A stretch of 60,387 nt of DNA from Acidobacteriota bacterium (GTDB lineage Bacteria > Acidobacteriota > Terriglobia > Acidiferrales > UBA7541): the NCBI GenBank assembly GCA_003167215.1, contig PMTV01000066.1, forward strand, positions 1-60,387, written 5' to 3'. The notes beneath the pieces were generated by a model. That model ran no database searches, was not told the DNA's origin, and saw only the letters and a program-made list of their open reading frames with translations. This document shows, in pieces, positions 38,525-47,378 of the stretch; positions within the stretch are counted from its first letter, which is position 1; each line of letters opens with the position of its first letter. The position numbers and the translations under genes were made by a program.

Positions 38525-41221
38525 ATGAAAAAGATGCTCAAGGGCCTATTGTGTCTGGCGCTCGCCGCCTCACCGCTCGCAGCGCAGACCGGCAAAAACA
38601 CGACTTCCAACGGCGGCCTGCCGCCGATCATCGACCGCGAGTTGATCTTCGGAAATCCGGAAATCGCGGGCGCCCAAATTTCGCCCGACGGAAAGTATCT
38701 GGCGTTCCAAAAGCCGTGGAAAGACACGCGCAACGTTTATGTGAAGGGCGTGAATGAGCCGTTCAGCGCCGCGCAGTTGCTGACCACGGAAACCAAACGG
38801 CCAATTGCCGGATTCTTCTGGACCCGTGACGGCAAATACATTTTGTATGTGAAAGACAACGACGGCGACGAAAACTACAACGTCTACGCCGTGGATCCGA
38901 GCGCCAAACCGGCGGAAGGCGCGGACGCTCCAGCTTCGCGCGATTTGACCGGCCTGAAGGGTGTGCGCGTCGAACTTGTCGATGTTCCCAAAAATGATCC
39001 GGACGTGGTTTACATCGGGCTGAACGCCCGCGACAAATCCTGGCACGACCTTTACAAGCTCAAGATCTCGACCGGCGAGAAGACCTTGATGCGCAAGAAC
39101 ACCGAACGCATCGAAGGCTGGCAGTTCGATCTGCAGGGCAATCTGCGGCTGGCCACGCGCTCCGCGGAGAACGGCGACACGGAAATCCTTCGCGTGGATT
39201 CCGACAAATTCACCAGGATCTATTCCTGCAACGTCTTTGAAGCTTGCAGTGTGATCCGTTTTCAGAAAGACGGCAAGCGCGCTTACATGGAGACCAATAA
39301 GGGCGGCGACATGGACCTGACCGCTCTGGCGCTGCTCGATCCGGAAACGGGGAAAACGGAGATCGTGGAATCCGATCCGCTGAAGAAAGTGGATTTCGGC
39401 GGCGCCTTCTTCAACGAAGCAACCGACGAACTGGCGTTCACCTTGTATGTCGAAGACAAGCCGCGCTACTACTTCAAGGACAAAGGTTTTGGCGCCGATT
39501 TCAAATGGCTCGACGGAAAGTTCCCGGGCAAGGAAGTGAATTTGAATTCGGCCACGCTGGACGAGAAGATTTGGCTGGTGACGGCCAACAGCGATACCGA
39601 GCCGGGTGAGACCTACCTCTTCGACCGCAAAGACCACAAGCTCGCGCTGCAATATAAGATTCGGGAAAAGCTTCCCCGAGCAGACCTTGCGGAGATGAAG
39701 CCGGTGCACTACAAGTCATCGGACGGGCTGGAGATCCCCGCCTATCTCACTCTTCCCAAAGGCGTGCAGGCTAAAAATCTTCCTACGATTATTTTCCCGC
39801 ACGGCGGGCCGTGGGGCCGCAACTACTGGGGTTACAATGGATATGCCCAATTTTTTGCCAACCGCGGTTACGCGGTGCTGAGCATGAACTTCCGCGGGTC
39901 CACCGGCTACGGCAAGAAATTCGAAGACGCGGGCAACCAGCAATGGGGCCGCAAAATGCAGGACGACGTCACCTGGGGCGTGAAGTACCTGGTTGACGAA
40001 GGCATTGCCGATCCAAAGCGCGTGGGAATCTTCGGCGGATCGTACGGCGGCTACGCCACGCTGGCGGGCGTAGCTTTTACTCCCGATCTTTACGCCGCGG
40101 CTGTGGATCTGTTCGGTCCTTCCAATTTAATTACGCTGTTGGATTCGGTCCCGCCGTACTGGGAATCCATCCGCCAGATGTTCTATCAGCGCATGGGGAA
40201 TCCCACGACGCCGGAAGGGAAAGCGCTGCTGGTGGAGCGCTCGCCTCTCACCTGGGCAAGCAAAATCAAAACGCCGCTAATGATTGCGCAAGGCGCCAAC
40301 GATGCGCGGGTCAACCACGCGGAGTCCGAGCAAATTGTGATCGCGCTGCGCGACCGCGGCTTCCCCGTCGAATACCTGCTGATTCCCGACGAGGGCCACG
40401 GCTTTGCCCGTCCGGTGAACAACATGGCCTCGGTCATGGCCACGGAAATATTCTTCGCCAAGTATCTTGGCGGACGCGCCCAGACTGACGGAACGCCGGA
40501 AGTTATGGCCCGCCTGAAAGAAATCACAGTCGATCCCAAGACTGTGGTATTGGCCAAGAAAATTGACGCAAGCTCGGTGAGCGCTCCGAAGCCGGCCAGG
40601 GACCTCGAAGCCGGCACTTACAAGTATCAAGCCAAGCTCGAGATTGGCGGCCAGCAGGTCCCCCTCAGTGTCTCGACCACCATTTCGGACGGCGGCGGTG
40701 CCTGGACCGCGACAGACGTGATTGACACACCTCAAGGGACGGTGACCGAAGTATCAACGCTGGATAAAGGGACACTGATCGCGCGCACCCTCAATTTGAA
40801 ACAGGGACCAGTGGTGATCGACCTCAATTTCAGCGGTGACAAGGCTGCAGGTAATGTGAACATGAACGGACAGGATAAACCTGTCTCGGTCGATCTGGGC
40901 GGGCCACTGTTCGCTGATGGCGCAGGTTCGAAACAGTCCATCGCGTGCCTGCCCTTGGCCGAGGGCTACAGCGCCACGTTTCGTAATTTCGACGTCCAGA
41001 AACAAAAAGTGAAGCTGCTGCAGTTGAATGTTTCCGGCGTCGAAAAAGTGACGGTACCCGCCGGCACCTTCGATGCGTACAAAGTGGAGATTGCTTCGGC
41101 CGATGGCGGTGACGACAAGGAAACGCTTTGGGTGGCACAGGACTCCCACAAGGCCGTTAAGGAATCCTCGGTGCTGGCGTCCATGGGCGGAGCCTTACTG
41201 ACACAGGAATTGCTACCGTAA
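38525..41221 (+). CDS. S9 prolyl-oligopeptidase family peptidase with extra C-terminal domain
   Basis: 898 residues. A signal peptide (1-21, ending PLAAQ) precedes an N-terminal beta-propeller and an alpha/beta-hydrolase domain with catalytic Ser506 in GGSYGGY, Asp593 and His625. S9 enzymes cleave short peptides. After the hydrolase (about residue 690) a further 200 residues form a beta-rich domain (YKYQAKLEIGGQQVPLSVST, VTVPAGTFDAYKVEI) that resembles DUF3108-type domains seen alone in periplasmic proteins. It likely acts in the periplasm or outside the cell. It lies 127 bases after the second kinase. Confidence 0.9.
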   Translation: MKKMLKGLLCLALAASPLAAQTGKNTTSNGGLPPIIDRELIFGNPEIAGAQISPDGKYLAFQKPWKDTRNVYVKGVNEPFSAAQLLTTETKRPIAGFFWTRDGKYILYVKDNDGDENYNVYAVDPSAKPAEGADAPASRDLTGLKGVRVELVDVPKNDPDVVYIGLNARDKSWHDLYKLKISTGEKTLMRKNTERIEGWQFDLQGNLRLATRSAENGDTEILRVDSDKFTRIYSCNVFEACSVIRFQKDGKRAYMETNKGGDMDLTALALLDPETGKTEIVESDPLKKVDFGGAFFNEATDELAFTLYVEDKPRYYFKDKGFGADFKWLDGKFPGKEVNLNSATLDEKIWLVTANSDTEPGETYLFDRKDHKLALQYKIREKLPRADLAEMKPVHYKSSDGLEIPAYLTLPKGVQAKNLPTIIFPHGGPWGRNYWGYNGYAQFFANRGYAVLSMNFRGSTGYGKKFEDAGNQQWGRKMQDDVTWGVKYLVDEGIADPKRVGIFGGSYGGYATLAGVAFTPDLYAAAVDLFGPSNLITLLDSVPPYWESIRQMFYQRMGNPTTPEGKALLVERSPLTWASKIKTPLMIAQGANDARVNHAESEQIVIALRDRGFPVEYLLIPDEGHGFARPVNNMASVMATEIFFAKYLGGRAQTDGTPEVMARLKEITVDPKTVVLAKKIDASSVSAPKPARDLEAGTYKYQAKLEIGGQQVPLSVSTTISDGGGAWTATDVIDTPQGTVTEVSTLDKGTLIARTLNLKQGPVVIDLNFSGDKAAGNVNMNGQDKPVSVDLGGPLFADGAGSKQSIACLPLAEGYSATFRNFDVQKQKVKLLQLNVSGVEKVTVPAGTFDAYKVEIASADGGDDKETLWVAQDSHKAVKESSVLASMGGALLTQELLP

Positions 41222-41255
41222 ACGTCGACGGGTGCTGGTTAGGCTCGAGAGGAGC

Positions 41256-41447
41256 TCAGCGCGAGGCGGGTGTTCTTCCTGCATTTTTGGTCAGATGCCA
41301 AGCGTTACACCAGGAGCATCGATACGCCCGCAGATCCTTCGGCGCATTGGCGGTTGCGATCTGGTGCGCGGCAGTCGCCAGAGCTTCGCCTTCGCTCGCG
41401 TACTTGCGTTTCCCGCTGACCGGACATTTTGATTCGTTGTCGACCAC
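41256..41447 (-). CDS. small zinc-ribbon-like protein
   Basis: 63 residues from GTG 41447, with GGAAGG upstream. CPVSGKRKYASEGEA is followed by RAYRCSWCNAWHLTK, giving Cys, Cys and Cys plus His as a possible zinc site. Relatives of this size and pattern occur in many phyla; no function is known. It is convergent with the S9 peptidase. Confidence 0.65.
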   Translation of the reverse strand: MVDNESKCPVSGKRKYASEGEALATAAHQIATANAPKDLRAYRCSWCNAWHLTKNAGRTPASR

Positions 41448-41568
41448 AAGCCCTTCCGTAGAAGTTTCGTTACTAATCTAGTTATATTCGCCTTTACGTC
41501 TTTCGCTGTGCAACCTCAAACAACTACATACAGTCAAACATAGCTGTGCTGAAAGACACAGGGAAGGC

Positions 41569-41576
41569 TATAAAAT
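41569..41576 (+). promoter_or_regulatory. -10 region TATAAAAT upstream of the CarboxypepD_reg gene
   Basis: TATAAA/TAAAAT (41569-41576) ends eight bases before GTG 41584; the -35 is not convincing. No Shine-Dalgarno is present. Confidence 0.35.
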
Positions 41577-41583
41577 AATAACC

Positions 41584-42735
41584 GTGAATTCCACGAACAA
41601 AAACTCGTGCGGGAATTTTTGGGGTGGAAACGTCCGGAACTGGGACTTTGGCCGTGGGAAGTTCGTTGGGATGAGCCTTTGTGTCCTGCTCTGCGGATTT
41701 CCAGCTCCGGCTCGGTCACAGCAGTCCACTCCCGGACCGGCAGCGGAGAGCGGTGTACCCAACGCGCGGGGAACAGGGGTATCAGAGGGCGAGCCGCGAC
41801 CCTTGCAACGGTCGTCCGGAGACGTCACCGGAACGGTTGTCGATCAAACTGGAGCTGTCGTCGCGGGAGCGCGCGTGACGCTCACGAATGGAGACCAACC
41901 CCCAACGCGGGACGTGCTTTCAGGCGAAAACGGGCAATTCTCATTTGCCAACATAGCTTCCGGTCCGTTTAAGGTGACCGTTACGATGGCGGGATTCGCT
42001 ACGCAGACATATTCCGCAATACTGCGGCCCGGGGAGTTCTACATCGTCCCGCAGATCGCCTTGGCGGTGGCCACCGAAGTCACTGAAGTGCGTGTTGGGC
42101 TGCCACCTGTCGAATTGGCAGAAGAGCAAATCAAGGAGCAAGAGAAGCAGCGCGTGCTGGGCGTCTTCCCAAATTTTTATGTCAGTTACGTCCGCGATGC
42201 AGTTCCTCTGACACCCAAGCAGAAGTACGAGCTGGCTTGGAAGTCGACCGTGGACCCGGTCACATTCGCAGTGACGGGGGCCATCGCCGGCATCGAGCAG
42301 GCTCAAAATCAATTCAGCGGATATGGGCAAGGGGCACAAGGATACGGAAAGCGCTACGGCGCCGCCTACGCCGACACGGTTACCGGCACGTTCCTCGGAG
42401 GGGCCGTCCTGCCGGCGCTGCTGAAACAGGATCCGCGTTATTTCTACAAGGGAACCGGCAGCACGCGATCGCGGATCTTGTATGCCATCGCCAATTCGGT
42501 GATTTGCAAGGGCGACAACGGACACTGGCAGCTAAATTACTCCGGCATCCTTGGAGATCTGGCCTCGGGCGGCATCTCAAATCTTTACTATCCAGCGCAA
42601 GATCGGGGAGCGGGATTAGTGTTTGAAAACGAGGGAATAGGGATCGGCGCAACTGCCGCCGCCAATCTGATTCAAGAATTCATCATCCCGAAGTTGACAC
42701 CGAACCTTCCCAACCACCAAACGCCGAAACCTTAA
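41584..42735 (+). CDS. secreted carboxypeptidase-regulatory-like domain protein
   Basis: 383 residues from GTG 41584. A membrane-entry segment (GMSLCVLLCGFPAPARSQ) is followed by a CarboxypepD_reg domain (about 78-160: GDVTGTVVDQTGAVVAGARV) and a C-terminal region of about 200 residues with a conserved DPRYFYKGTGSTRSR segment found in acidobacterial relatives. It is probably an outer-membrane or periplasmic protein. The function of the C-terminal region is unknown. Confidence 0.8.
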   Translation: MNSTNKNSCGNFWGGNVRNWDFGRGKFVGMSLCVLLCGFPAPARSQQSTPGPAAESGVPNARGTGVSEGEPRPLQRSSGDVTGTVVDQTGAVVAGARVTLTNGDQPPTRDVLSGENGQFSFANIASGPFKVTVTMAGFATQTYSAILRPGEFYIVPQIALAVATEVTEVRVGLPPVELAEEQIKEQEKQRVLGVFPNFYVSYVRDAVPLTPKQKYELAWKSTVDPVTFAVTGAIAGIEQAQNQFSGYGQGAQGYGKRYGAAYADTVTGTFLGGAVLPALLKQDPRYFYKGTGSTRSRILYAIANSVICKGDNGHWQLNYSGILGDLASGGISNLYYPAQDRGAGLVFENEGIGIGATAAANLIQEFIIPKLTPNLPNHQTPKP

Positions 42736-42790
42736 AACACGATTGGCGAGAGATCGAACATTTCTAAATCGGAAATGGGACACTCAACGA

Positions 42791-44443
42791 TCAGTTCGCC
42801 CGGCGGTAAAGGACCCAATTCGGCGACTCCGCCACTGGAAGATATTCAACGCCGAGCATGTTGGGGTAGGCATTCAGAATCACAGCCAGAGTATCCCTCT
42901 CGCCAGCCGGGAACTTGGGCGCTAGGATAAGGGCTACGTCCCCAATCAGGAATTTCTCCGGCGGCATGGCAGCTGCGCTGATGTCTGTCTTGCTGAGGAC
43001 CACTGCGCCTCCGTGGGAGGGAGGGCGCAGCGTAGCGAACGAAAACGGATTGCTCGCGCCAAGGCCCCGTACGGATTCACCGGGTCGTCCGTTTGCCTGA
43101 ACCAGCGCGATCCCTTCCTCGGTGTACCGGACGAGGTTCTTGCCATCGTCGTTCGGGGGGCACGGTGTGGCGCAATCAACGAACTCTATCGATGCTAGTG
43201 GGGCCTCCTGAAATCGATGGCCGGGTTTCTCGCGCAGAACTTTGTCTGCCATCGCAGCCCCAAGGCCCGCAGCGTCTATACACATCGGAATTGCGACCGC
43301 GAGTAAACCGATGGCCAGCAGCGGGGCCATCTGGGGAGGGGAGGTGCCGTCCGGCACTGCGGCGGTCACTTCGTTCAAAAGTAGGAGCGCGGCCGCTCCC
43401 AGAAGAGGAAGGCCAAAGGGCTGGGTGTTCGTGAGCAGGAGCAGCGTGCCGGCGACCGTCGCCATCGCTACCACCAACGTCAACGTGAAACGACGGCGGA
43501 CCGAGACTCCGGGCAGCAGGCTGACAAGAGCTACCATCAGAGCGACCGGAGCAATTTCGAAACGATCCACATATATACGCTTGATCACATCATGGGCGTC
43601 AATCGCGCCACGCTTCACGGCAGCCAGCAGCCGGTACTCGCTCACGAGCGCGGGTAGGTCGAAGCGCAGATAGCCCATGATAGGGATGCTGAAGGCGGCG
43701 AAACCTGCCGCCATTCCCGCCAGACGGATGCGTGCGCCTGAGCGAAGTGGCAGCGAGACGGCTGCGAGCGTTAACGCCACGAGTCCAAAGCTGATCTTCA
43801 GAAAAAGCAGCAAGGCGCAGGCCAGTCCGGTGGAGAAACCACCGGCGAACCGGAGCCTACGACTGTCGGCCTTCTCCGGCAGGAACGATTCAAGCAGAAC
43901 CAGGGACGTCAGCGCATAACCATAGCGGTTGTGCTTCATGGAGAAAGCGGCCTGAGTGAAACCGTAGCCGAGCGGAAACGGTGCGGCGGCGAGCAGCGCC
44001 AAGAAGAGACAAGCGACGAAAAACGGAGCGGACTTCATACGCGGCCGGAGAACGAAAAATGCCCAGAAGCTGATCAGCGTGGTGGCCAGGGCGCTGCCGT
44101 AACCCAAACCGCGCGCGTTGTTGCCCGCCAGCCAAAGTCCCGCTGCGTGCAACAGGTAGTAAACCGGTCCCATCTGAGCGTAAAAGTCCACCTGAGGCCG
44201 TTCTCCGTTGAGAACGCGCCAGCCGCCGTCCAGGGACACGAATACATCGTGACCGAACATCCGCAGACGCGGGACTCCTACGATAGCGACGGCGAGACAC
44301 ACCAAGAGGAGCAACACAGCTAACAGACGACTGCGCCGGAGGGTGGCGTCGCGTGATCCTACCCACCACGACACCAAGCTTTCGAAGGAGATTCCTTCGA
44401 CAACGCGCTGGTTAGGTGAATGTGCAATTCGCACGGGAGTCAT
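42791..44443 (-). CDS. polytopic membrane protein, glycosyltransferase (GT-C)-like
   Basis: 550 residues with about 10 transmembrane helices and a short N-terminal cytoplasmic part. An acidic loop after the first helix (FVSLDGGWRVLNGERPQVDF) resembles the first loop of GT39/GT-C proteins, where an Asp would be catalytic. If so it would use a polyprenyl-linked sugar to modify a lipid or protein. The C-terminal 110 residues are extracytoplasmic. The assignment is tentative and substrate unknown. Confidence 0.6.
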   Translation of the reverse strand: MTPVRIAHSPNQRVVEGISFESLVSWWVGSRDATLRRSRLLAVLLLLVCLAVAIVGVPRLRMFGHDVFVSLDGGWRVLNGERPQVDFYAQMGPVYYLLHAAGLWLAGNNARGLGYGSALATTLISFWAFFVLRPRMKSAPFFVACLFLALLAAAPFPLGYGFTQAAFSMKHNRYGYALTSLVLLESFLPEKADSRRLRFAGGFSTGLACALLLFLKISFGLVALTLAAVSLPLRSGARIRLAGMAAGFAAFSIPIMGYLRFDLPALVSEYRLLAAVKRGAIDAHDVIKRIYVDRFEIAPVALMVALVSLLPGVSVRRRFTLTLVVAMATVAGTLLLLTNTQPFGLPLLGAAALLLLNEVTAAVPDGTSPPQMAPLLAIGLLAVAIPMCIDAAGLGAAMADKVLREKPGHRFQEAPLASIEFVDCATPCPPNDDGKNLVRYTEEGIALVQANGRPGESVRGLGASNPFSFATLRPPSHGGAVVLSKTDISAAAMPPEKFLIGDVALILAPKFPAGERDTLAVILNAYPNMLGVEYLPVAESPNWVLYRRAN

Positions 44444-44573
44444 CCTACATCACTACCATGAGCGTAAAGATGGATTTCGGCCCAGGGGAGGATTAGATGT
44501 GGGGAGCGGGTGGCCTTTACTCGGAAACTGTTCCGCTGCCAAACGGCAGGAAATAAAATGAGGGCATGCCGTC

Positions 44574-44603
44574 TTGACAGAAGAATATTGGGTCGGCAAT
44601 GAT
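44574..44603 (+). promoter_or_regulatory. putative promoter of the UGA-containing peroxiredoxin gene
   Basis: TTGACA (44574-44579), an 18-base spacer and AATGAT (44598-44603). The GTG at 44609 lies five bases after the -10, so the mRNA would be leaderless. Confidence 0.4.
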
Positions 44604-44608
44604 TCTAC

Positions 44609-45157
44609 GTGCAGGAAACTCTCAGCAAGAGGCTCGCAGATATCGTTCTTCCGGACGCCAATGGCCAAGAAATCCGTCTGGGTTCGTTATGGGAGAGCAG
44701 GCCGGCCATCGTCGTTTTTCTTCGCCACTATGGCTGAATTTTTTGCCGCGAGCACACCGCGCAGTTGCGCGAACACGAACAAGCCTTCCGGAACAAAGGC
44801 GCTTCTCTTGCCGCCATCGGCCTTGGCGACCGACACTATGCAGGAATTTTCCGCGAAGAAACGGGAATCGCGTTTCCCCTGTTGATCGACGAACAACGCC
44901 AGGCTTATGCCATCGCTAACTTGCGCTCCGCTAATTTGCTGCACATGGCTCGCCGCGACAATTTTAAGAGCCGCGACCGCGCGAAAGCGGCCGGGCATCA
45001 TCAGCACAAACTTGGCCAGAATCCTTTTCAGCTCGGCGGGAGCTTCATCTTCGCGCCGGGAAATATCGACCGCTTCGCCCATCTGAGCAAAACCTTCGGC
45101 GACAATGCAACTCCCGCTACGCTTCTTGCCGCTCTCGATAAAGGTGAGTGGACTTAG
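44609..45157 (+). CDS. peroxiredoxin-like (AhpC/TSA_2, PRXL2 type) putative selenoprotein with in-frame TGA
   Basis: 182 residues if TGA 44735-44737 (codon 43) is read as selenocysteine. Without read-through the frame splits into a 42-codon 5' part and a 3' part. The 5' part has a thioredoxin-fold entry (LADIVLPDANGQEIRLGSLW) and ends FLRHYG; the 3' part continues IFCREHTAQLREHE. In PRXL2/AhpC-TSA_2 proteins this block is RHFG-C-x-x-C-REH, so UGA replaces the first active-site Cys, giving U43-x-x-C46. A GC hairpin follows (44758-44771). The rest is collinear with the family to the end. It would reduce peroxides or disulfides in the cytoplasm. A nonsense mutation of a TGC/TGT codon is the alternative. 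No sel genes lie in the window. Confidence 0.8.
44758..44771 (+). promoter_or_regulatory. candidate bacterial SECIS hairpin
   Basis: CGCGC (44758-44762), loop AGTT, GCGCG (44767-44771). The loop G is 27 bases after the TGA. Bacterial SECIS elements lie directly 3' of UGA with a small apical loop holding G in its first two positions, about 16-37 bases away; this fits. Confidence 0.6.
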
Positions 45158-45170
45158 CCTGCAAAGCAAA

Positions 45171-45205
45171 AAAAGCGCCGGAGAGGTTCGCTCTCCGGCG
45201 CTTTT
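45171..45205. terminator. strong bidirectional terminator
   Basis: A perfect 15-base stem AAAAGCGCCGGAGAG / CTCTCCGGCGCTTTT with loop GTTCG. It separates the convergent peroxiredoxin and OmpA/PEGA genes. Confidence 0.92.
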
Positions 45206-45229
45206 CGTGATACGAGCCTAAAAAAAATA

Positions 45230-46945
45230 CTATTGAGCTGCTTCGACCTTCTTGAGCGGCGGCTTCGGCATCTGCCAGATGATTCCGGAGTCGTCGGCAT
45301 TGTTCGGGTAGAACTGCGCCGACTTGTTGCCGGAAGGCAACAGCACGATGTCCGCACGGCGGTTGTAGGCGAGCCAGCTGCCCTGTTTGTTCCGTTCACG
45401 CGCCTTGGGGGCCTTGTTCGGATTGGTGTCTTCCAGGGTTTTTACTTCCGACTTTTCCAGCTGGCGCTCTTTTCCGTACGCGGCAGTCTGAATTTTGTCG
45501 GCGGAGATGCCCTGATCGACCAAATACTGTTTAATACGCTCGACGCGACGCTCGCTCAAATCCTGGTTGTGAGGCTTTGAGCCGCGGATGTCCGCGTGCG
45601 ATTCGACAGAGAGCTTCGCATCGCCGTCGTACTCGAGATATTTCTTAAACCCGTCGGCCAGCGTGGCGAGCTCCGTTTGTTGGCTCTTTACCAGTCCCAC
45701 TTGCGGGTGACCCTTATCCGGATAGTCCGTGGGGTAGAAGATGCTCTGCAAGACGACGGCGGGAATGGGCTCGATAGAGCCGGTCACGTGAACAGATGCG
45801 GTTTGCGTTAAGGTTCCGCCGCAGACGTTCGTGGCCGTCAAACTGTAATTCCTGGTTTCATCCACCGGCCCGATGTCGGTCTTGGTGGGGTCTGCCTTGA
45901 TCGTCTGGTTGCCGTTGAGATCCACTTTGCCGATTGGATCGATATTGGCGGAGTCAGCGTTTGATGTGGTCCAGGTCAGCGTGCCATTGTCATCGGTGAT
46001 GACCTTATCGCCGATCTTGCGATAGTGCAGATCGGTCGGGCTTGCCGTCAGGTTTGCCACCACGACGGTGTTGACGTTAACAGCTTCGGTGCCTGTTACG
46101 ATCCCGCCGGGTCCCGTTGCCGTCAGCGTGTAGGTGGTCGTTGCTCGCGGCGAAACCGACTTGCTTCCGCTTGCGTCCACAGCGCCAACACCATTATCGA
46201 TGGTCACATCCACCGCATCCGTGGTCTGCCAGGCGAGGTCCGTGTTCTGGCTGCAATTAATGTTGGCAGTCGAATTCGTGACCGTAGCTCTTACCGGCGC
46301 GATGGCTACAGTCGCGCTAGCGATGCCCGCATAGAAGCGTGGCAACGGCGCCTTCTTTTGCAGTTCAGCCTGGCGATTGCTCCAATCCGTGGTGACCTGC
46401 GTGTTCTTGGCTACGTTAATCGAAACTTTTTTCCCGGCCTCGACCTTCACGTCGCCGGACCATAGGTCTTTTCCGCCGCGCGTGATGGTTAGATGATGTG
46501 TTCCGGGCGGCAGCAGCAATTCTTGTTTCCAGACCCAGAAGTCGTTATTGAATTCGTCCACGTGGCCGACAAAATAGCCGGGAGTCTTTCCATTCGAAAG
46601 AACCGCGGCGCGAACGTCTGTTCCGGAGATATAGACGCGGCCCCAGGGGCCGGCAACCTTGTCGCCATACGGTTGCAGCGCCACAACGAGGTCCGTGGAT
46701 TTTCCGGCCTCGATGTTGACGTCCTGCGTAGAGATCTTGTATCCGTAGTTAACCACCACCACCGTGTGCTTCCCGGCGCTCAGTTTGATACCGCGGCTTC
46801 CTTCGCGGATGCCGTTGCCATCCACGAACACGTACGCCTGGGACGGCGTCACTTTGATCTTCAGCTTCCCTTCCTGTGCGAAGCTGGCGCTCGCGCAAAG
46901 CGCGACTGCCACCGCAAGGGTGAAGAGGTGTCCAATTCGTCGCAT
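45230..46945 (-). CDS. OmpA-family envelope protein with PEGA-like and Ig-like domains
   Basis: 571 residues. A signal peptide (1-23, ending ASFAQ) is followed by a PEGA-like domain (about 25-95: VTPSQAYVFVDGNGIREGSR), a second similar module (about 100-185), Ig-like repeats with Cys pairs in the middle and an OmpA peptidoglycan-binding domain near 400-520 (VESHADIRGSKPHNQDLSERR). It anchors to peptidoglycan and probably the outer membrane. PEGA modules are surface-layer-like beta domains. It is transcribed toward the terminator at 45171. Confidence 0.88.
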   Translation of the reverse strand: MRRIGHLFTLAVAVALCASASFAQEGKLKIKVTPSQAYVFVDGNGIREGSRGIKLSAGKHTVVVVNYGYKISTQDVNIEAGKSTDLVVALQPYGDKVAGPWGRVYISGTDVRAAVLSNGKTPGYFVGHVDEFNNDFWVWKQELLLPPGTHHLTITRGGKDLWSGDVKVEAGKKVSINVAKNTQVTTDWSNRQAELQKKAPLPRFYAGIASATVAIAPVRATVTNSTANINCSQNTDLAWQTTDAVDVTIDNGVGAVDASGSKSVSPRATTTYTLTATGPGGIVTGTEAVNVNTVVVANLTASPTDLHYRKIGDKVITDDNGTLTWTTSNADSANIDPIGKVDLNGNQTIKADPTKTDIGPVDETRNYSLTATNVCGGTLTQTASVHVTGSIEPIPAVVLQSIFYPTDYPDKGHPQVGLVKSQQTELATLADGFKKYLEYDGDAKLSVESHADIRGSKPHNQDLSERRVERIKQYLVDQGISADKIQTAAYGKERQLEKSEVKTLEDTNPNKAPKARERNKQGSWLAYNRRADIVLLPSGNKSAQFYPNNADDSGIIWQMPKPPLKKVEAAQ

Positions 46946-47378
46946 CTCAATGTCTCCTAACGATTTTTATAGGCGAGATTATTTGTGCGCTTCCGCGCCC
47001 GTTCGGTAAAGCGCTGGCTGGGACTGCACCAAGAAGGTATATTCCTAGCCGCCATCTGTCAATGAATTTGAAAGAAAAAGCGAACGCTGTTGATATAACT
47101 GTTGATTCTACGTGTATCAACTATTCAACACTTGCTATCTGCCCGCTATGCTGCTTCGCTCAAAGCGTTTACAGTTTGGCGCGGCGGGAAGTTCGGCGAC
47201 GAAATGCCCACGAATGTTCCGCTGTGGAACGCAACTTCGCCGCAGCCAGCCACGACATGCTGGCCGGGATTGGGTCGTCGTCGCAGATCAATCGCCGCGT
47301 TTAGCGCTTGCCCCATTCCGGATGGACTGAACAAAAAGCCGGGATATTCGCATTGCGATTAGAGCGCCCAGCCAAGAT
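46946..47378. other. 433-base intergenic region, nothing recognised
   Basis: It lies upstream of the OmpA/PEGA gene and downstream of the GNAT gene. Short frames exist on both strands but none has a good start, composition or similarity that I recognise. The first 100 bases are AT-rich and probably hold the OmpA gene promoter. Confidence 0.4.

Noticed and set aside
44735-44737. TGA in the peroxiredoxin gene as a simple pseudogene stop
   Set aside because: Position on the catalytic Cys, intact flanks and the downstream hairpin make selenocysteine more likely; it is kept as the alternative.
44599-44919. Frames at 44574-44885 and 44599-44919 as separate genes
   Set aside because: They overlap the UGA-containing peroxiredoxin gene in other frames and show none of its conserved residues.
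47062-47362. Short plus-strand frames between the OmpA and GNAT genes
   Set aside because: No ribosome site, no similarity, and overlapping frames of equal length on the same strand.
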